A stretch of DNA of 64,000 bases from Erigeron canadensis (GCF_010389155.1 NC_057768.1:2044501-2108500); one strand, 5' to 3'. Numbered from the stretch's first letter, positions 13,130 through 26,636 are shown. Notes: generated by a model not told the origin, from the letters alone. Made by a program: numbers and translations.

Positions 13130-13312
13130 GTAGAGCTTATTTATGGTATAAATATGTGATTTTTGCACATTTTCATCAAAATCTGAAAAAATCATCCCTA
13201 TCACTGACGGTTGTCTATTTGACCGTTAAGTCAAGTCACGTGTCATGCATGTGAGGTATCAAAACTGTAATTTTGTGCATACTTCAGGTATTATCCTTGT
13301 AATTCACCATAA
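13130..13312 (-). mobile_element. Truncated MITE copy, inverted relative to the one at 13.98 kb
   Basis: Read on the minus strand this segment begins aattacaaggataatacctg and continues with the same words (tgatacctcacatgca, gacttgacttaacgg) as the element at 13.98-14.19 kb. Its distal end lacks the second terminal repeat, so it is a truncated relative. Confidence 0.6.
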
Positions 13313-13850
13313 AAATAATTATTAAGAATTTTAGAGTTTTATATATACTTCATTTATTAAGTTGGGTAGATATGACATTTATTATGAAACAATAACTTTT
13401 ATAATAAAAAGTATATCGAGAAAAATAGTTGATTCAAGAATGCATTTATTATTAAACATGTCATTATTATTTTGTTATATGTGTATAGTAAATATAACAA
13501 GGATGAGAATCATCAAACCACTAAAATTTTCACTTATATATATATATATATTATTAATTTATGATTTATTCTTTTTAATAAAAACCTATTTAAAAAAATA
13601 TAATTTTAAAAAATAATATAATTTTTTCGTAGGGTTTGTTGACATCCCCCTAATCAGATTAGAGGTGTAAAGCAATATCGAATACTCGTTATGGTTTTAG
13701 AATATATCTCAAAATTAGCAATTTGTAGTATTTTGTGTTTAAAGTTCTAGGGTTAATCGTTAGTCTAATCTTAGAATTTCTAAGCCTAAACTTGTATCGT
13801 ATAATGACATCCTTTTATAGTTTTTATAATTTTTATTTTGAAATAGGTTT

Positions 13851-13887
<37 letters not shown>

Positions 13888-13977
13888 TGTGTGTGAATCT
13901 TAATATAGAATATCTACCCACTTTAATAAATGAAATATAAATATAAATATCTTAATAATTTTTATTAGGAAGAATTA

Positions 13978-14190
13978 CACAAATGATACCTGAAGTATAC
14001 ATGAAATTACGGTTTTGATACCTCACATGCACAGCATGTGACTTGACTTAACGGCCAAATTGACGGCCGTCCGTGATATGTATGGTCAATGTAAGTTTTT
14101 GACAATGATGGGTATGGCTCGCGTAATTTTTAAATTGTAGGTATGACCAGTGTAGTTTTGAACAAACCTCAGGTATTATTTTTGTTTTGA
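13978..14190 (+). mobile_element. Small MITE with terminal inverted repeats
   Basis: The left end reads aaatgatacctgaagta and the complement of the right end reads aaataatacctgaggtt. The interior of about 210 bp is non-coding. It shares sequence with the inverted fragment at 13.13-13.31 kb. No target duplication was resolved. Confidence 0.55.
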
Positions 14191-14237
14191 TTTGCAAAAG
14201 TTGAGCGCCTCATGTTGGCTGGGTTCATTTCCAGTTA

Positions 14238-15245
14238 TCTCTCTATATAACTAAGAGATGATATGTTTTTCCTTAGGTGTCACTTCTCTTTTTGTGCCAA
14301 CTAAGCTTTTTTCTTAGGTGTCATTCTCTAATAATTTTAATATTTTTTTTAGATATATTGACATTTAGATTTATATTTTTTAATGCTTATGTGGTACTTC
14401 ATTTGCCACGTCATCATTTGCCTATGTGGACTTTTTTTTATAATTAATCTTAAATAGAAAATAAAAAGCAAAATACAATATTAGAACTCATGACCTCTAA
14501 CTTTTAATATTATGCACAAACCATTTAATCTAACTTAATATTTGTTTATATTTTGCAAACTACGGTAGATATTCATTGAATATTAAACTAACTAAAAGAC
14601 ATTAATAACATATTCTCGATCTTTGTAACTTATCTCTTTCTATTTTCCTTTGTATTTAATTATCTTTATTCATGGAATATAATATACTTTAATATAATAT
14701 AAAACTAGATTATATTGATAATTACACATAATAGTTTACTAACCGATTATATTATCAATGTTAAATTAGATATTTATTTTATCAATTTCAAACATATATT
14801 TTTGATATTTAAATCTATATTCGTAACTTATTTTCATCTAACTAAGATTCCGTATTTTGATAATATATGAGCATAAAAATGTTTATATATGTTTTATACT
14901 GCGTCTTATTATTAATTCAATGATAATTATCATTGTGTCGTTCTAAAATAATTATAAAAAAATAATGATCATTGTTTTAAATGAAATTGTTTTTTATATT
15001 ATATTTAATATATATAGATCATAGAAAAAGAATTCATGATTTATAAATATTTACGTTTCATTAGTCATGCTTTAACATATTTGATAAATATATATTATAT
15101 ATTTATAGATTATAACTTTATTATTTGTATCAGTTGTAAATTAATTATTTTTTATATTATCATAAACTATGAATAATAATGTAATTATCAGTTAATTTAG
15201 TTTACGTTCTCAGTCAGTCCCGCACAACGTACAGGTTTAATCTAG
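14238..15245 (+). mobile_element. Non-autonomous Helitron (1.0 kb)
   Basis: The 5' end reads A|TCTCTCTATATAACTAAGAG, close to the canonical plant Helitron start. The 3' end has a decayed hairpin (cccgcacaacgtacagg, 15219-15235), then tttaat and CTAG followed by host T. Both junctions fit insertion between A and T. The interior is AT-rich and non-coding. A second Helitron-like 3' terminus lies 213 bp further on. Confidence 0.75.
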
Positions 15246-15428
15246 TAAATTTAATACATGTAGGTTTAACTTATCTCAATGTTGTATGTTGTACTCTTTA
15301 AAGTATCATCATCAAATGATTAAGTTGATTTTTAGATTTTTTAAAAATTGATTTATCATTATCTTCCATTTATAGTTATACATCTATAGTATTGTAAAAC
15401 ATTAAAATGTTATCAGTTATATATGTTC

Positions 15429-15458
15429 ATCCGCGTATTAAGCGGGATAATGATCTAG
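15429..15458 (+). mobile_element. Additional Helitron 3' terminus
   Basis: The hairpin CCGC-gtattaa-GCGG (15431-15444) is followed by gataatgat and CTAG with a host T, a textbook Helitron 3' end. It may be the end of an older element that received the one at 14.24-15.25 kb, or an alternative end of the same element. Confidence 0.65.
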
Positions 15459-18400
15459 TTCATAATAAATAACCATAACCAATCAATGTGGAAAAGAAAT
15501 TTTTGCAGTGTTGTTTCTTAAAAGTTTTCATAACTTTTAATATTTGTAATACAATTAAAAATTCCTAAAAACACGTTCAAGAACTAAAAATACAAAATTT
15601 ATATAAACAGTGGTGGATCAGGCGAGGGATCGACCATTAGTGGATTGGCTTTATGGTGTATCTTTTATTTTTCATATTTTTTGGTAAATAAAATAAGTTT
15701 AATACCACTAAATATTTTAATTTTTATTAAGTATCCTTTGAAAATCAAAATCAGAAAACCCCTTTTTGTTTTTACCAGATTACACCTCAACTTCACTTAT
15801 TTGCTCATTAAGTTGTAAGATACATGACAGAGTGATCATTGACAATGCATTCAAGTTCACTTTTTCCCTTACCAATGAGCATTATAGCTAAAGTTGTATG
15901 TTCATAAAGTTGCAAATAATAATGTATGTTCAAACATTTTGACGATAACGGCTCACCTATAATCGACATGCTTATGATTCATTGATTTGAGACGACTATG
16001 AATGAATGCATATGATATGAGACAACTATGAATGCATTGTCAATTCTACTTCATAAATTGTATACCCGCATTGTCTGAGACGATAGCATCAACGTGTTGG
16101 CTTTCTTAGAACCGCTACAATCACTTTCGTACTCTACAAAGGATCCTAGTCTTGAAAACCCACCAAAGCGACTTTTGCTTCGTAAACTTGAGACAATTAG
16201 AGGCTGTTTGGTTCATATATTCTAATAGTATTTAATAAAAATGAATTTGAAATGTCCTGTGTTGATCTAACATGAGAAGATAGGAAATCCAAATTCGTTT
16301 CCATCAAATTTTTATGAAATTTTTGAATCAAACGACCCGTTAGAGAAATGAATAGACGAAGTAGGTTTAAAGGGATGAAAGAAGAACAAAACATATGGCG
16401 TATTTTGCATATTTTGTTGAGTTGTGTACTCCTAGTTTGGATATTATCTTGTTTTTGATAGTGCCAAAACGAGTCAAATTTTTATCAAGTAATTTGAGCT
16501 CAAGCTCGGTCTGACTCGAACTTATGAGCTAAAAAAGAAAGAAAAGGGGAACCCTAACACCGGTACCACAATTGGATATATAATAACATAAACTTTGATG
16601 CTTTAAGTCTGTATAAATGTGTAGATATGTACATCCTTGTTGACAATTTTTTGTGTGTGTTGATCTAAAGTCTAGTTTGTTTGTTTTCAGGATATTATCA
16701 AAGCTATTTGTGCTCTCAAGTTCAGGCTTGTCGAATCAAAAAGCATATCTTTGACCCTCCACATATATCAAGCTCGAAAGTCATATCAAAAGAAGAATCA
16801 TATCAGGTTCGGGCTAAACCAAAAAAATGGAGATTGGGGTTTTTCGAAAAATGGGTTTTCTCTAGAATTAGAGTTGGGTATATAAAAAAACATGCATCTA
16901 AACACAAACTTAGTAATTTACCGTTAAAAAAAAAAAAAGTTTCAACCTTAACCCAATGCCTTGAATTGTGCCATATATTTTGACCCTAATATTCCAAACA
17001 ATTTATAGCCAGTTTTTAAAGCATTCATTAACTAAGCTTAAGCTTAACATATTTATTATTACTTCGATAAAACGACTTTTAAGCAGAATTACTTGCAGCT
17101 ATTAGTATCTTGCAACAGGACCATTTTTTTGTCCCCATTATTGGAATCATATCAGGTCCCCAAACTATAGCCAGGCCCAGACCTAACAAAACCTCAATAA
17201 GAAATATGTTGGCTAGATCTTAACCGGACCTTTCTTGTTCAACAGATCCTTGTACTTGGTTACGCACTTACACTAATCATAACCGAACCCAAAGTCTATA
17301 TTCCTTTTTCCTATCTCTTCCTTATAAGGATTTTGCTGTATAGTTTAAATTGTAGTTTGTACTAAAGGCGCACAGGCGAGGCAAGTTCTGTGAAAAGAAT
17401 GTGTTCGAGACAAGATAAGTAGCCTTGAGTCTGGATCAAGTCGGTCTGGTTCACACAACACTATTAACATCTTCTCTTGAATTATATATATAAATCTTTA
17501 TGTATTGGAAAAATGTATTCTTAAGATTTAAAATGATGCAAGCAGGGTTACAATTTTGGTGACTTTTGATACTATTTCAGCAACTAATGATACAAAACAC
17601 ACAACTAATGTTCGTGTGTGTTAAGTATTATCGTTCTGTATAACTAAACTCTAACCTTCTTTATGTCACGTTATCGATAATATATAGCAAGAAACTAAGT
17701 TTTTATTTTTTAATTTTTTTGGGTCAAGAGGATTACCGCAGTAAATTTTATAAAGGGATCAAAATAAAACGAGCAAAACAGAACTCCAGTTAAGAAGCAA
17801 GTGTCGATACATTCATCAACACATGCCAACATAAACCAAAATGACAAACCAGGCATATCTACCACCAAACATATACAACCAATGGTCTAATAATGTTGTC
17901 ATCTCAATCAGGCATGTAACTCGGTGCTACTTCTTTTTTTTGTTCATATAAATAGAATGAGATTGTGTACATAGTATGCTATTATTCGAAAAGGGTTTTG
18001 TCTGTTTGCATTTTTGTATCTAGGGATCATAACTTAACTGAAAGTAGCTTCACAAGTATATGATTTGAGGTAGCTCAGGTTGTATTGTCAAATCATTTCA
18101 TGTTTTGTACATTCTATTTTGTACGTTTTACTTATTGATGTGTCGTAACGACATTCATATTCAGCTATAAATGGTCCTAATTATGTAGCTGGCAGAATTG
18201 GTTGAAACAACTGCATTCATTCAATTAGTACAGGTTTTGTAGCTTTTGGGCATATGATCTAAATGCTATCAAATCTACAATGAATCATAACTTCCAAGTA
18301 ACTTTGCAAAATGACATCTGAACACTTTTACACATGAGATATAGAAACTACTCAAATAAGCAATCAAGTAAGATCAACGAGAGCCACCATAGAATACTTT

Positions 18401-18801
18401 AGCGATTGATATCAAACCTGACTATAATCAAAATGAAACCCCTACTAGTGAATCTGAAGGGTCGAATATATGCATGTTTCATGCATAAAAAAAGGCGATA
18501 ATTGTCATTGACTACAACAGTATTATGTCCAGGGTGCTTCCTTTCACATGAAAACTATGAAAAAGTGAGATTCAAAATTACCTGATTGTGTACTTCTATT
18601 GTTACGCCTCCCAATCAGCTGATATGGTTGATGATGGAAGCCATTAAGTCAGTCCTATCTTGCCAGGTTTATCTAGTATTGACGTGTGTTCTGATCTGTT
18701 GTATTCTTATGCTTCCGTTAAACATGTCAAAGGAAAAAAGATGACAAGCAAAACGGTAAAAGCTAGTTCTATAAAATTTTGGTCCTTAAAGATGAAATAT
18801 A
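15459..18801. other. Intergenic region, no gene recognised
   Basis: The stretch is AT-rich with no exon-like segment. Around 16195-16350 there is a segment beginning gaggctgtttggttcat, a form common at MITE ends, with the inverted word atcaaacgacccg downstream. Around 16800-16900 a fragment shares words (gttgggtatataa, catgcatcta) with the SINE-like insert in the eIF3m intron. The 100-codon frame at 16681-16983 overlaps that fragment and is not called. Confidence 0.55.
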
Positions 18802-21644
18802 CTAAGATACATCCTTGAGAGCTTCCGCGTAAAAAGACCAGTCCGGGTTTGTTTCATCTATGGCATGTTGACCAAATGGGTGTTCTTCTACGTACATTTT
18901 TACATTCTCAGCAGCAGTCACGCCTTCTAGATACACTCGCAGATCGCCATCAGGACCTGCAAGGAGTAATATTTCAAACCATCCTCTACACAAAGAGAAT
19001 ACACAGATCTGTTTATTTACCCTAGATATGGAAAGTCCATGGGTTGGGTAACGGGTCAAATAAGTTTTTTTTAGTACATGTAGAAATGGGCCTGTCTGGC
19101 TTGGTTTGGCCCATAAACACCATCTGCTCCATTCTTTTCCATTAATGTGTTAATTATGATTAGAAAAACAATATTCTAAAACTATTAATCTACATCTTTA
19201 AATAAAAGGATTGTTGAGATTTCATGTATTAAGAATAGACTTTAGATAGCTTTAGATCTGTTTGACACATTTCATATGGTCCCTTTTAAGCTATAAACAC
19301 ATTATTTGACCCGTCTCACATGTCTGGAATCAAAATACAATCCAAACCGACCCATTTATACTAAAACGGGTCAAAGTTGCCACCTCGACTAAAACTCAAA
19401 TATTTGTTCCCTATTATATAGGTAATAAACATTTATGTGATTGTGGAAATTTCATTCGCTTGGGCTGGTAGATGGGGGCCCTGGGCAAGCTTGAAGAAAG
19501 TAAACTATGCAACCAAAGAACAATAGAATCCAGTAATGACAACCAATTTCATATTTGTAATATAGTGCACCGATATAACTTTTACGTTATAATATAGTGC
19601 ACCGATATCAAACAAAATCGGCACCACACTATTTGTAAGACATATTTTGCCAAATTATACCATCATTTAGTCACACAACTCTCTATGAAGAACGTAAGTG
19701 AATGAGTTTACTGCAAAATGGAAGTCCTAACCAACAGATGCAAGTTTTCTAGACATCTCTATCAACTTACCACTAATCGAATGCTTACAATTTCAAGTAA
19801 TTAGCAGTGTGTATGCCTAATGGCAGGATCATAGCATCATCATAAAAATAAAATAATTAGTGGAAACAACGATGAGCCCAATAAGTGAGTTAGTTACCTA
19901 AAGAGTTATCATTTATATCTTTGTAGCTGTAAGATGAGGGAAAGATTCCAGAGTGCTTCTGTTATGATATTCGGCATAATGAAAAACTCAATCAATACAT
20001 GCTATGTGAATAAAGGTTTTGTACAAGAGAAGGGAAAAGGCATACCGGATTTAGCAGCGCTTTATATGGAGAATCATCCAACAATAATGTGTTTGATTCA
20101 TTATAATATACATAATCAGAATCAACCGGATCACTTTCTTCCCATACCTTCCGCAACTCCTTGAAGACTATGCACTTATATTTATTTTCAAGGCTCCTGG
20201 CACTTGAATTGGTACAATGTGATACGTCCTGGAAAAAAAACAGAAAAATAAATCATTCCTTTCCCAGTTCCATGAGAAGTAACACAATTAACAAGAACGA
20301 GGATTAAGTATGAACCAGATAATCTTTAAAATAAATTAAGGTAGATAAGTTAATAAGACCTTATTAACTCCTATCAACAACCTCTTCTTCTCAATGAAGG
20401 TTCAAAAGTATAATAGGTGGACTGAACTGAAAGAAAGAAAAACTAAAACAACACTTACCCAAAGAAATAACAGCCTCTTCTTGAAATCCCCCAACAAATA
20501 ATCAACCACACGGTTTAAAATTTTCCTATGCATAATTTCATGAGAATCAAGTAGTACTTACTACATATTTAAAGATGAACTCAAGAGTAATATACACAGA
20601 TTTAGTAATACCTGGTTCTTGAAGACCAAATTGCAACGTCAAATCTCTCGAAACAAAATTCTAAGAAACCATCCAAGTAAGGTCTCTTGAATACTGCATT
20701 AAAATTGACTAGTGAGTTCTGTTTTCATAGCATCAAATAGCACATGTGGAACAAATCTTACTTGCGCGTCTTAAAATATTTATATCTGCTTTGCAATTCT
20801 TTGGAGGGGGGTCAATGATATCCGCGAGTAAACCATTTACATCAAGAATGAGAAGCCTTTTCTTTGATGTGCTGACATGAGTTCTTATGGGCTGCATGTT
20901 GAAGAAATCTTTCAAATGATTCTGATCGCCAAGGATTTCCTCATTTCCCATGCTCAGATTTTCAAAAAGAAACCTGGCCATTTCATAATCGTCAATACCG
21001 TCATGGGGATTCAACATAATACCCACATTCTGTTTCTTCTTTTTTTTCTTACTCTTTTTCTTTTTTGATGCTTCCCCATTCGCATCAATACTTGCAGTGC
21101 CACCTTCACAATGTCCACCATCAGCAATAGTTCTGTAATCTTCTTCTTTTGACACGGATTTCGCATCAAGGCTTATACTTCCACTTAATCCGATCTCACA
21201 CTTGCCTTTTTCCATTTGCTCTACTCCTTCTAATACGTTCACCACATCAACATTATATGTCCCATTTGAGCCCATTTCACCATTAACAAATCCTGGTTGT
21301 ACCCCATCTCGATGAAGATTTAAACTGTTGACTAAAGTTTCTTTACTTTTATCTTCAACATCTATACTTACGCAATCTTCCTCTTTACATATATTTTGTC
21401 TGTGTACATCAATACTTAGACAATCTTCTTCTTTCAACACAGTCTTGGCATCAAGGCATGTGCTTCCACTCGTGCCCATCTCACCGTAGCTTTTTTCCAA
21501 ACACTCTACTCCTGATGATACATTAATCGTATCAATAATATCCATCCCATTTGAGCCCATCTCACCATTAACATATTCCATGTAACCGTCTGATTTTGAC
21601 ACCGACTTCTTCGCATCACAAGTCAAACTTATTAACGAGACCAT
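18802..21644 (-). CDS. HAD-superfamily FCP1/NLI-interacting-factor-like protein
   Basis: Six coding exons on the minus strand, all GT-AG: 20762-21644, 20612-20693, 20459-20525, 20046-20228, 19898-19958 and 18802-18956, giving 476 residues. The C-terminal half is the FCP1-like HAD fold. Motif I reads LLILDVNGLL, a middle strand reads VAIWSSRT, and motif IV reads LLLDDSPYKA. The protein ends NPDWSFYAEALKDVS. This matches the plant family annotated as HAD or NLI-interacting-factor-like phosphatases; substrates are unknown. Motif I has Asn where classical members have the second Asp. The N-terminal half is acidic, built of two diverged repeats, then a Lys-rich run (KKKKSKKKKKK) that could be a nuclear signal. 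The chosen start is the first in-frame ATG after a good acceptor (AG at 21686-21687); a start in an upstream exon is possible. Confidence 0.88.
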
Positions 21645-22184
21645 CTCATCCACAGCAGTTTCCAGGTACTCTTGTCTTGTGGGCCCTACGTTAAACAAAC
21701 TAGAATGTTTAGTCAAGTCAACATTATTATGACGAAATTCCTATTCTCTATGAGGATTACCAGTACATTCTCCATTGACACCCAATCTATCTTTCTGCAC
21801 TTTACTTATTTTTATTTGATGTAACTTACATAAACTAATAAGGCCCATTATTCAGAGAATTTGAAAAGAGTGAACAAATTCCTGTACATAATAACACAAT
21901 CAGCACTCATACATATACACAGAAACAAAAAAAAATAACCCTAACCCTAATTTCATAATTACAATAATCATATAACAAAACCAATCACATATTACAATCT
22001 TTTGATTAAGACAACCATAAAATATTCACTGTTATTTTAATTCAAACAGATTTATTTGAAACTCAAATTTAATGCTACCAAAATACTCCATTTTTTTATT
22101 TTTTATTGAAAAAAAGGAACAATTTAGTTTTGTTTTCTTTTCTGATTGCAGATCGAATATCACAACAGAGGTTCTAGACTATGT

Positions 22185-22385
22185 TGTTTTAACCGGGTCC
22201 GCTCTCTGTCCACACTAGAGAGCTCCCTCACCCAATACCTAATCAAGGAAAAAACCCGCTAATAGTCCGCCCAAAAGCAGAACAACATATTATGGGAAAA
22301 CTTTACCTTTTAAGACTTGAACCTGGGTCTCCCCAAATTCAAGCCCTTAGGGGGACTTCCTCAACATTGGGCTATGATATAAATT
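22185..22385 (-). mobile_element. SINE-like element in the first intron of the HAD-like gene
   Basis: Read on the minus strand there is an A-box-like tagcccaatgttgagga followed by a box-B-like ccaggttcaagtc (plus 22314-22326), with about 120 bp of further SINE-like body. The boundaries are approximate. It lies inside the presumed 5' UTR intron and so would be removed from the mRNA. Confidence 0.45.
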
Positions 22386-22711
22386 AGGAAATTGATAATA
22401 ACAAGGTCTGTCATTACATGCATAAAAGATGGTAGGTTATATTATAATAAACCAACCAAAGTACAAGCTTTAATGCACCAAATTAGCTTTTAGCAACAGC
22501 CCCAAAATCAATTACAATGTCTAACATGGGAATGCGAAAGGGTTCGAAGCTATTGATATAAAGATCAAATATCAGTAATTAGTCTTATATATATACATAT
22601 ATATAATAACAATATCATCATCATTATCACAAATAAGCATTAAAAAAAATTCATACAGAATCAGGAAATAGAGATTGAAGGAAGATTGGGGATCATAGAA
22701 TAAAGTGATAC

Positions 22712-22760
22712 CTTTCTGTAATGGTGGGTATTCTTGACCTGGTCAACCTTGATTTATAAA
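22712..22760 (-). other. Probable 5' UTR exon of the HAD-like gene
   Basis: On the minus strand a donor-like acagaaag|gtatca occurs at 22711/22710, about 1.0 kb upstream of the acceptor that opens the first coding exon (exon start near 21685). A leader exon here would explain why the coding exon lacks an ATG at its very start. The 5' end of the exon is not visible; TA-rich sequence at 22768-22803 could include the core promoter. Confidence 0.4.
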
Positions 22761-25612
22761 TCCAACTACGGACGAATATATATGATGTATGTATATGTAT
22801 ATGTCGTTTTAAGTCTTGATCATCATATTTATGGCAGTTACAACTTCCTAAGTACAAAGGTACCGGCAAAAGCCTCTCAGAGCGGGAATTTATACTTTCT
22901 ATAAGTCAACCCTCCACCTCCTGACCCGACCCCAAACAGAGCCCACACCAAAATATGTATCAGAAGCCCAAACAATCACAATTCTTTTCTTCTTGGTAAT
23001 AATGGGATTCTTTAACTTTTTTAACTTTGGGTACCCTTTATTTTATATAAGCCCAAGAAAAAAAATACTTATGAGACAACATTTTAAATATTAATGATTA
23101 ATAACAAACACCATCCAGGTGGTGTTTGTGGTCATGTTTTTCTAACTGAGAGGTTTTAGCTCGAGCTGAGCTTGACGGAGTGGTGTTATTATTGAGTCGA
23201 GTTACTAGATAAAAGCTCGACTCGGTTACATCTGGATTTAGCTATTATCGAGCTTCAGCCTCTTCCCAAGCCCTAAATTCAAGCCCAAAATATTTAACGA
23301 GTCGAGCTCGAGCTCTTAATGGCTCAGCTCGAGTGGTTATCGAGCTTTGTATGTTATCGAGCTTTTGAAGCTCATGATTCATAGTATAAGCCATTTTACT
23401 AAAGAATTTGAGATATTTGAGGTTTAGTTACTCTACCTTTTATGATTTTGTATATATTAAAATTGAGTTTAAGAATGTTAGTGTTAAAAATTTGAAATGA
23501 TGTTATTTTTAGAGTTATAACATATGCTTTTAATCTATGGCTATTTTAAAAATAAGTTTACGCCTATTATTGAGCTTGTCGAAAAGAGTTTAATCCTACT
23601 CAAATTTCATCTAGCTGGGCTAATACTTAATACTAATGATTCCCCGCGGCTTTTCATGCAAATTTGACCAGGGTGTTAAGCTCAATCCTACTCAAATTTT
23701 ATCGAGCACAACTAAAACTCTGCTCGATTGTAGCCTACTTAAAACATAGTGTCAAATCAAATATATAATTATATCTATATAAATAACAATAATGCTTATA
23801 TGATTATACGCATACAATTATATCTATAAAAGGTTTATAAGTGATAATGGTACTAGAAAAGACAATCTATACATATCATATATCTTTTTATTAAAATCAT
23901 TAAAGCCAATTTTACTTTTAAGGTAAACATTGTTTTTGAGAGGTAATGATGAGACTCTCATGCCAAATTAAAAGCCTTTAATATAATATGGATTATGAAG
24001 TGGTCCAACCAAACTTACTGGTCAGAGATCCGTATATGGATTGGCCCACTGATCTAAAAGGCCCAAACCACATAATGTGCTTATTTCTGTTCTTCTACAT
24101 CCTTGGACCATTTTACAACTTTTTTCCCCCTTTACTCTCGCTTCTTATATAAGTAACGTGATTTTATTCCATTATTAGTGTAAAAATGGTCCCATTTAAA
24201 GTTATATTCTAATTCTCATTTGGGTCTGAAATCAGGATAAAGAAATAGACCTGTTGGATGGACAATTCGATTTTATTATAGAATGAATATTGTAGTGATA
24301 TTTAATAAATATGTATAAACTGGTAAACATAAAATCAAAATGTTGTTAAATCAACCTAATCATCATAAGCTATTGCAAAAATATTAATACGGAGATTAAT
24401 TTTATCTTTATTACCTTGAGAGTCTGTTAGTGGTAAAAGTGTAAAAATGGGATGACGGTTAATTTGAGAGGATGAAGCTATAAGACATCTATGAAGATTT
24501 GAAGTTTCAAAGGTCGACTGGTTCGGTTACTCTCTCTGAAGAGAGTTTCATTTATGTCGAGTATATGTAACGATAAGCTCGGTCTCGTGTATTATTACTA
24601 TTATTATTATCTTCTTGAACGGCCAACAAACTCTAAAGCTGAAAACACTGTCAGAGGAGACCCAACATCAATTCTAAACGAAGGACAAGTAAAAGATCGA
24701 ACCCCTGACACGAGTAAGACCTAATTGTCCGGCGTTCCTTGCAAATTATAAATTGATGAGATACAATCATACAAGTAAAAAAAAAAAGGCAAGACTTGTA
24801 TTTCACATATCTCTTTTTCTTTGGAACGTTAAATAAATAAAGCTTGACTATTTAGTAGTCCGCTAGAGAAACATGATTCCATAAGGTCGTGAATACTTGT
24901 AGTACATAGCCTAAGCTTACCTTAACTTCTATTCTTCAAAAAAAAAAAAAAAACTCACGAAAGCCAAGATGAGAATTGAATATTTGTCTCGAGAGTAAAA
25001 TCTGGATGTCTCATCATTTCAATATGAATCATTGACATAATTCACATATGCAGCCAAAGAACAAAAGGTCGTCCCTTAGCCAAACAACTTAAAGTACTTA
25101 GCTTCCTCTTGTTATCGAATAGATCCCCGAAATCAAGAATCGAATGTCTTAAATGGTGTACTATTTAATTTCTAATCTTCCTATTTGTAACTCCTGTTTG
25201 TATTCCTCTGTTCTCAAACTTTTGTACAACTAGCCAATCGCTAGTATTTTGATTGATAAAAGTTTTTTTTATTGATGTTAGTTGGAGCACATTAGTATTA
25301 TTTTATTATACTAGGTATTGAATGTGAAGAGTTCTCTAATGCGGACATGATTAAAAATAATTATATCTTGTTGCGAGTAAATGATCCACATTTTTAATTA
25401 AATAAATAAATAAGTCTCATATCATATTCTAAAGTCACTAATACAACTTTAACGTGATTAACATTAATATTAATACGAGTAGTAATAATAATTGGAGCGA
25501 GGAGCATGCTTGGGAATCTTATATTCTTATACGTGTGACCTAGTAAGGTATTCCATAGGATCGCGTCCGCATCAATATCCCATGCCAATGCATTCTTATT
25601 ATTATGTTTCTA
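22761..25612. other. Intergenic region with a GAGCTCGA-rich repeat
   Basis: No gene is recognised. Around 23150-23350 many copies of gctcga/tcgagc occur in both orientations, the pattern of a degraded hAT-type or hairpin repeat. Around 24640-24740 the minus strand has a box-B-like ggggttcgatc, a possible SINE remnant. The remainder is AT-rich. Confidence 0.5.
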
Positions 25613-26024
25613 CTAGCTAATTAAACCCGGGTTCAACCCGGGTTTTTGAAGTTAAATCGGTTCTATTTTCCGTTCAGATCAATATTAGAACAATATTAAA
25701 AGAAAAAAGTTGAAAAGTTCAATTTTTTTGAAAAAAACCCGTAAAAGGTTTAATGTTAATGTTGATTACTATTCATTTATCATTGTATATATGTTTTAAA
25801 AATTATTTTTATGAGGATAGAAAAATGGATGAAAGTTTAAGATAGCTAAAGAAATTAAACATGTTTAAGGTAAAAAAAAAAAAAAACAATAAGAAAATAA
25901 AAATACAAAGATTATGATGTCATATTTATTTAAATATTGTGTTAGCAAAATATGAGGGTTTGCCATGTCATTCTTTTTCTAAAAATAGTTTTTGAAAACA
26001 ATTTTGTTTTATTAATATAAGAGA
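25613..26024 (-). mobile_element. Short non-autonomous Helitron (412 bp)
   Basis: On the minus strand the element starts TCTCTTATATTAATAAAA after a host A and ends with the hairpin aacccgggttgaacccgggt, ttaattag and CTAG followed by host T. Both ends match the A|T insertion rule. No coding sequence. Confidence 0.75.
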
Positions 26025-26464
26025 TAGTACTAGATTAAACATTAAACCCATAGTTTTACGACTAAAATATATGATTACAAATATGATAATTGACAATATA
26101 TTTTCACATAAAACTTTATAGAACATCAAAATAAGAATAACTCAAAAAAAAAAAAAAAAAAAGGATGAATGAGAATGACTTTATTATTAAAGAAACTTTT
26201 AAACAAAAAAGAAATAAACTTTTAACAAAATTATTAAGGTAATTATAAAAATTACAAATTTACTAATGCTTCATAGAAAACTATGTTTGCTGTAAAATTG
26301 GTAAAGATCACACTTTTTGTCCAATACCAAAAGCTTCAAGTCTTTCTTATTTTTATTCCAACTCTTAAAAGGGAGATATATGATTGACCATGAGTAAACA
26401 ACAAATTCTTAAAATATATTATTTCTACAAGAGTTACATGTTTAATTGAATCAACTATAACTAA

Positions 26465-26628
26465 GAAAGGTCTTTGACTTTGGAAGGATCTACCTGGGTT
26501 CGAGTCTCACTTTTCATATTTGTGGGGGTGGATTAATTGGGGGGTTTTCGAGAGTCCTGATTTTCAAACATACGTGTAATTTAGTAGTAGGATTAGAATA
26601 GAATGTCATTCAAAAAAAAATAAAAAAT
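26465..26628 (+). mobile_element. SINE-like element with A-rich tail
   Basis: A box-B-like gggttcgagtctc stands at 26496-26508, preceded by an A-box-like region. The segment ends in caaaaaaaaataaaaaat at 26611-26628, a plausible poly(A) tail. The 5' boundary is approximate. Confidence 0.5.
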
Positions 26629-26636
26629 GAAACTAA

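Noticed and set aside
13362..13616. 84-codon frame
   Set aside because: Sequence is over 75 percent AT, codon use is that of random AT-rich DNA, and there is no homology I recognise.
21938..21956. ccctaaccctaa as interstitial telomere
   Set aside because: Only two units; more likely a chance or telo-box-like motif in the first intron of the HAD-like gene.
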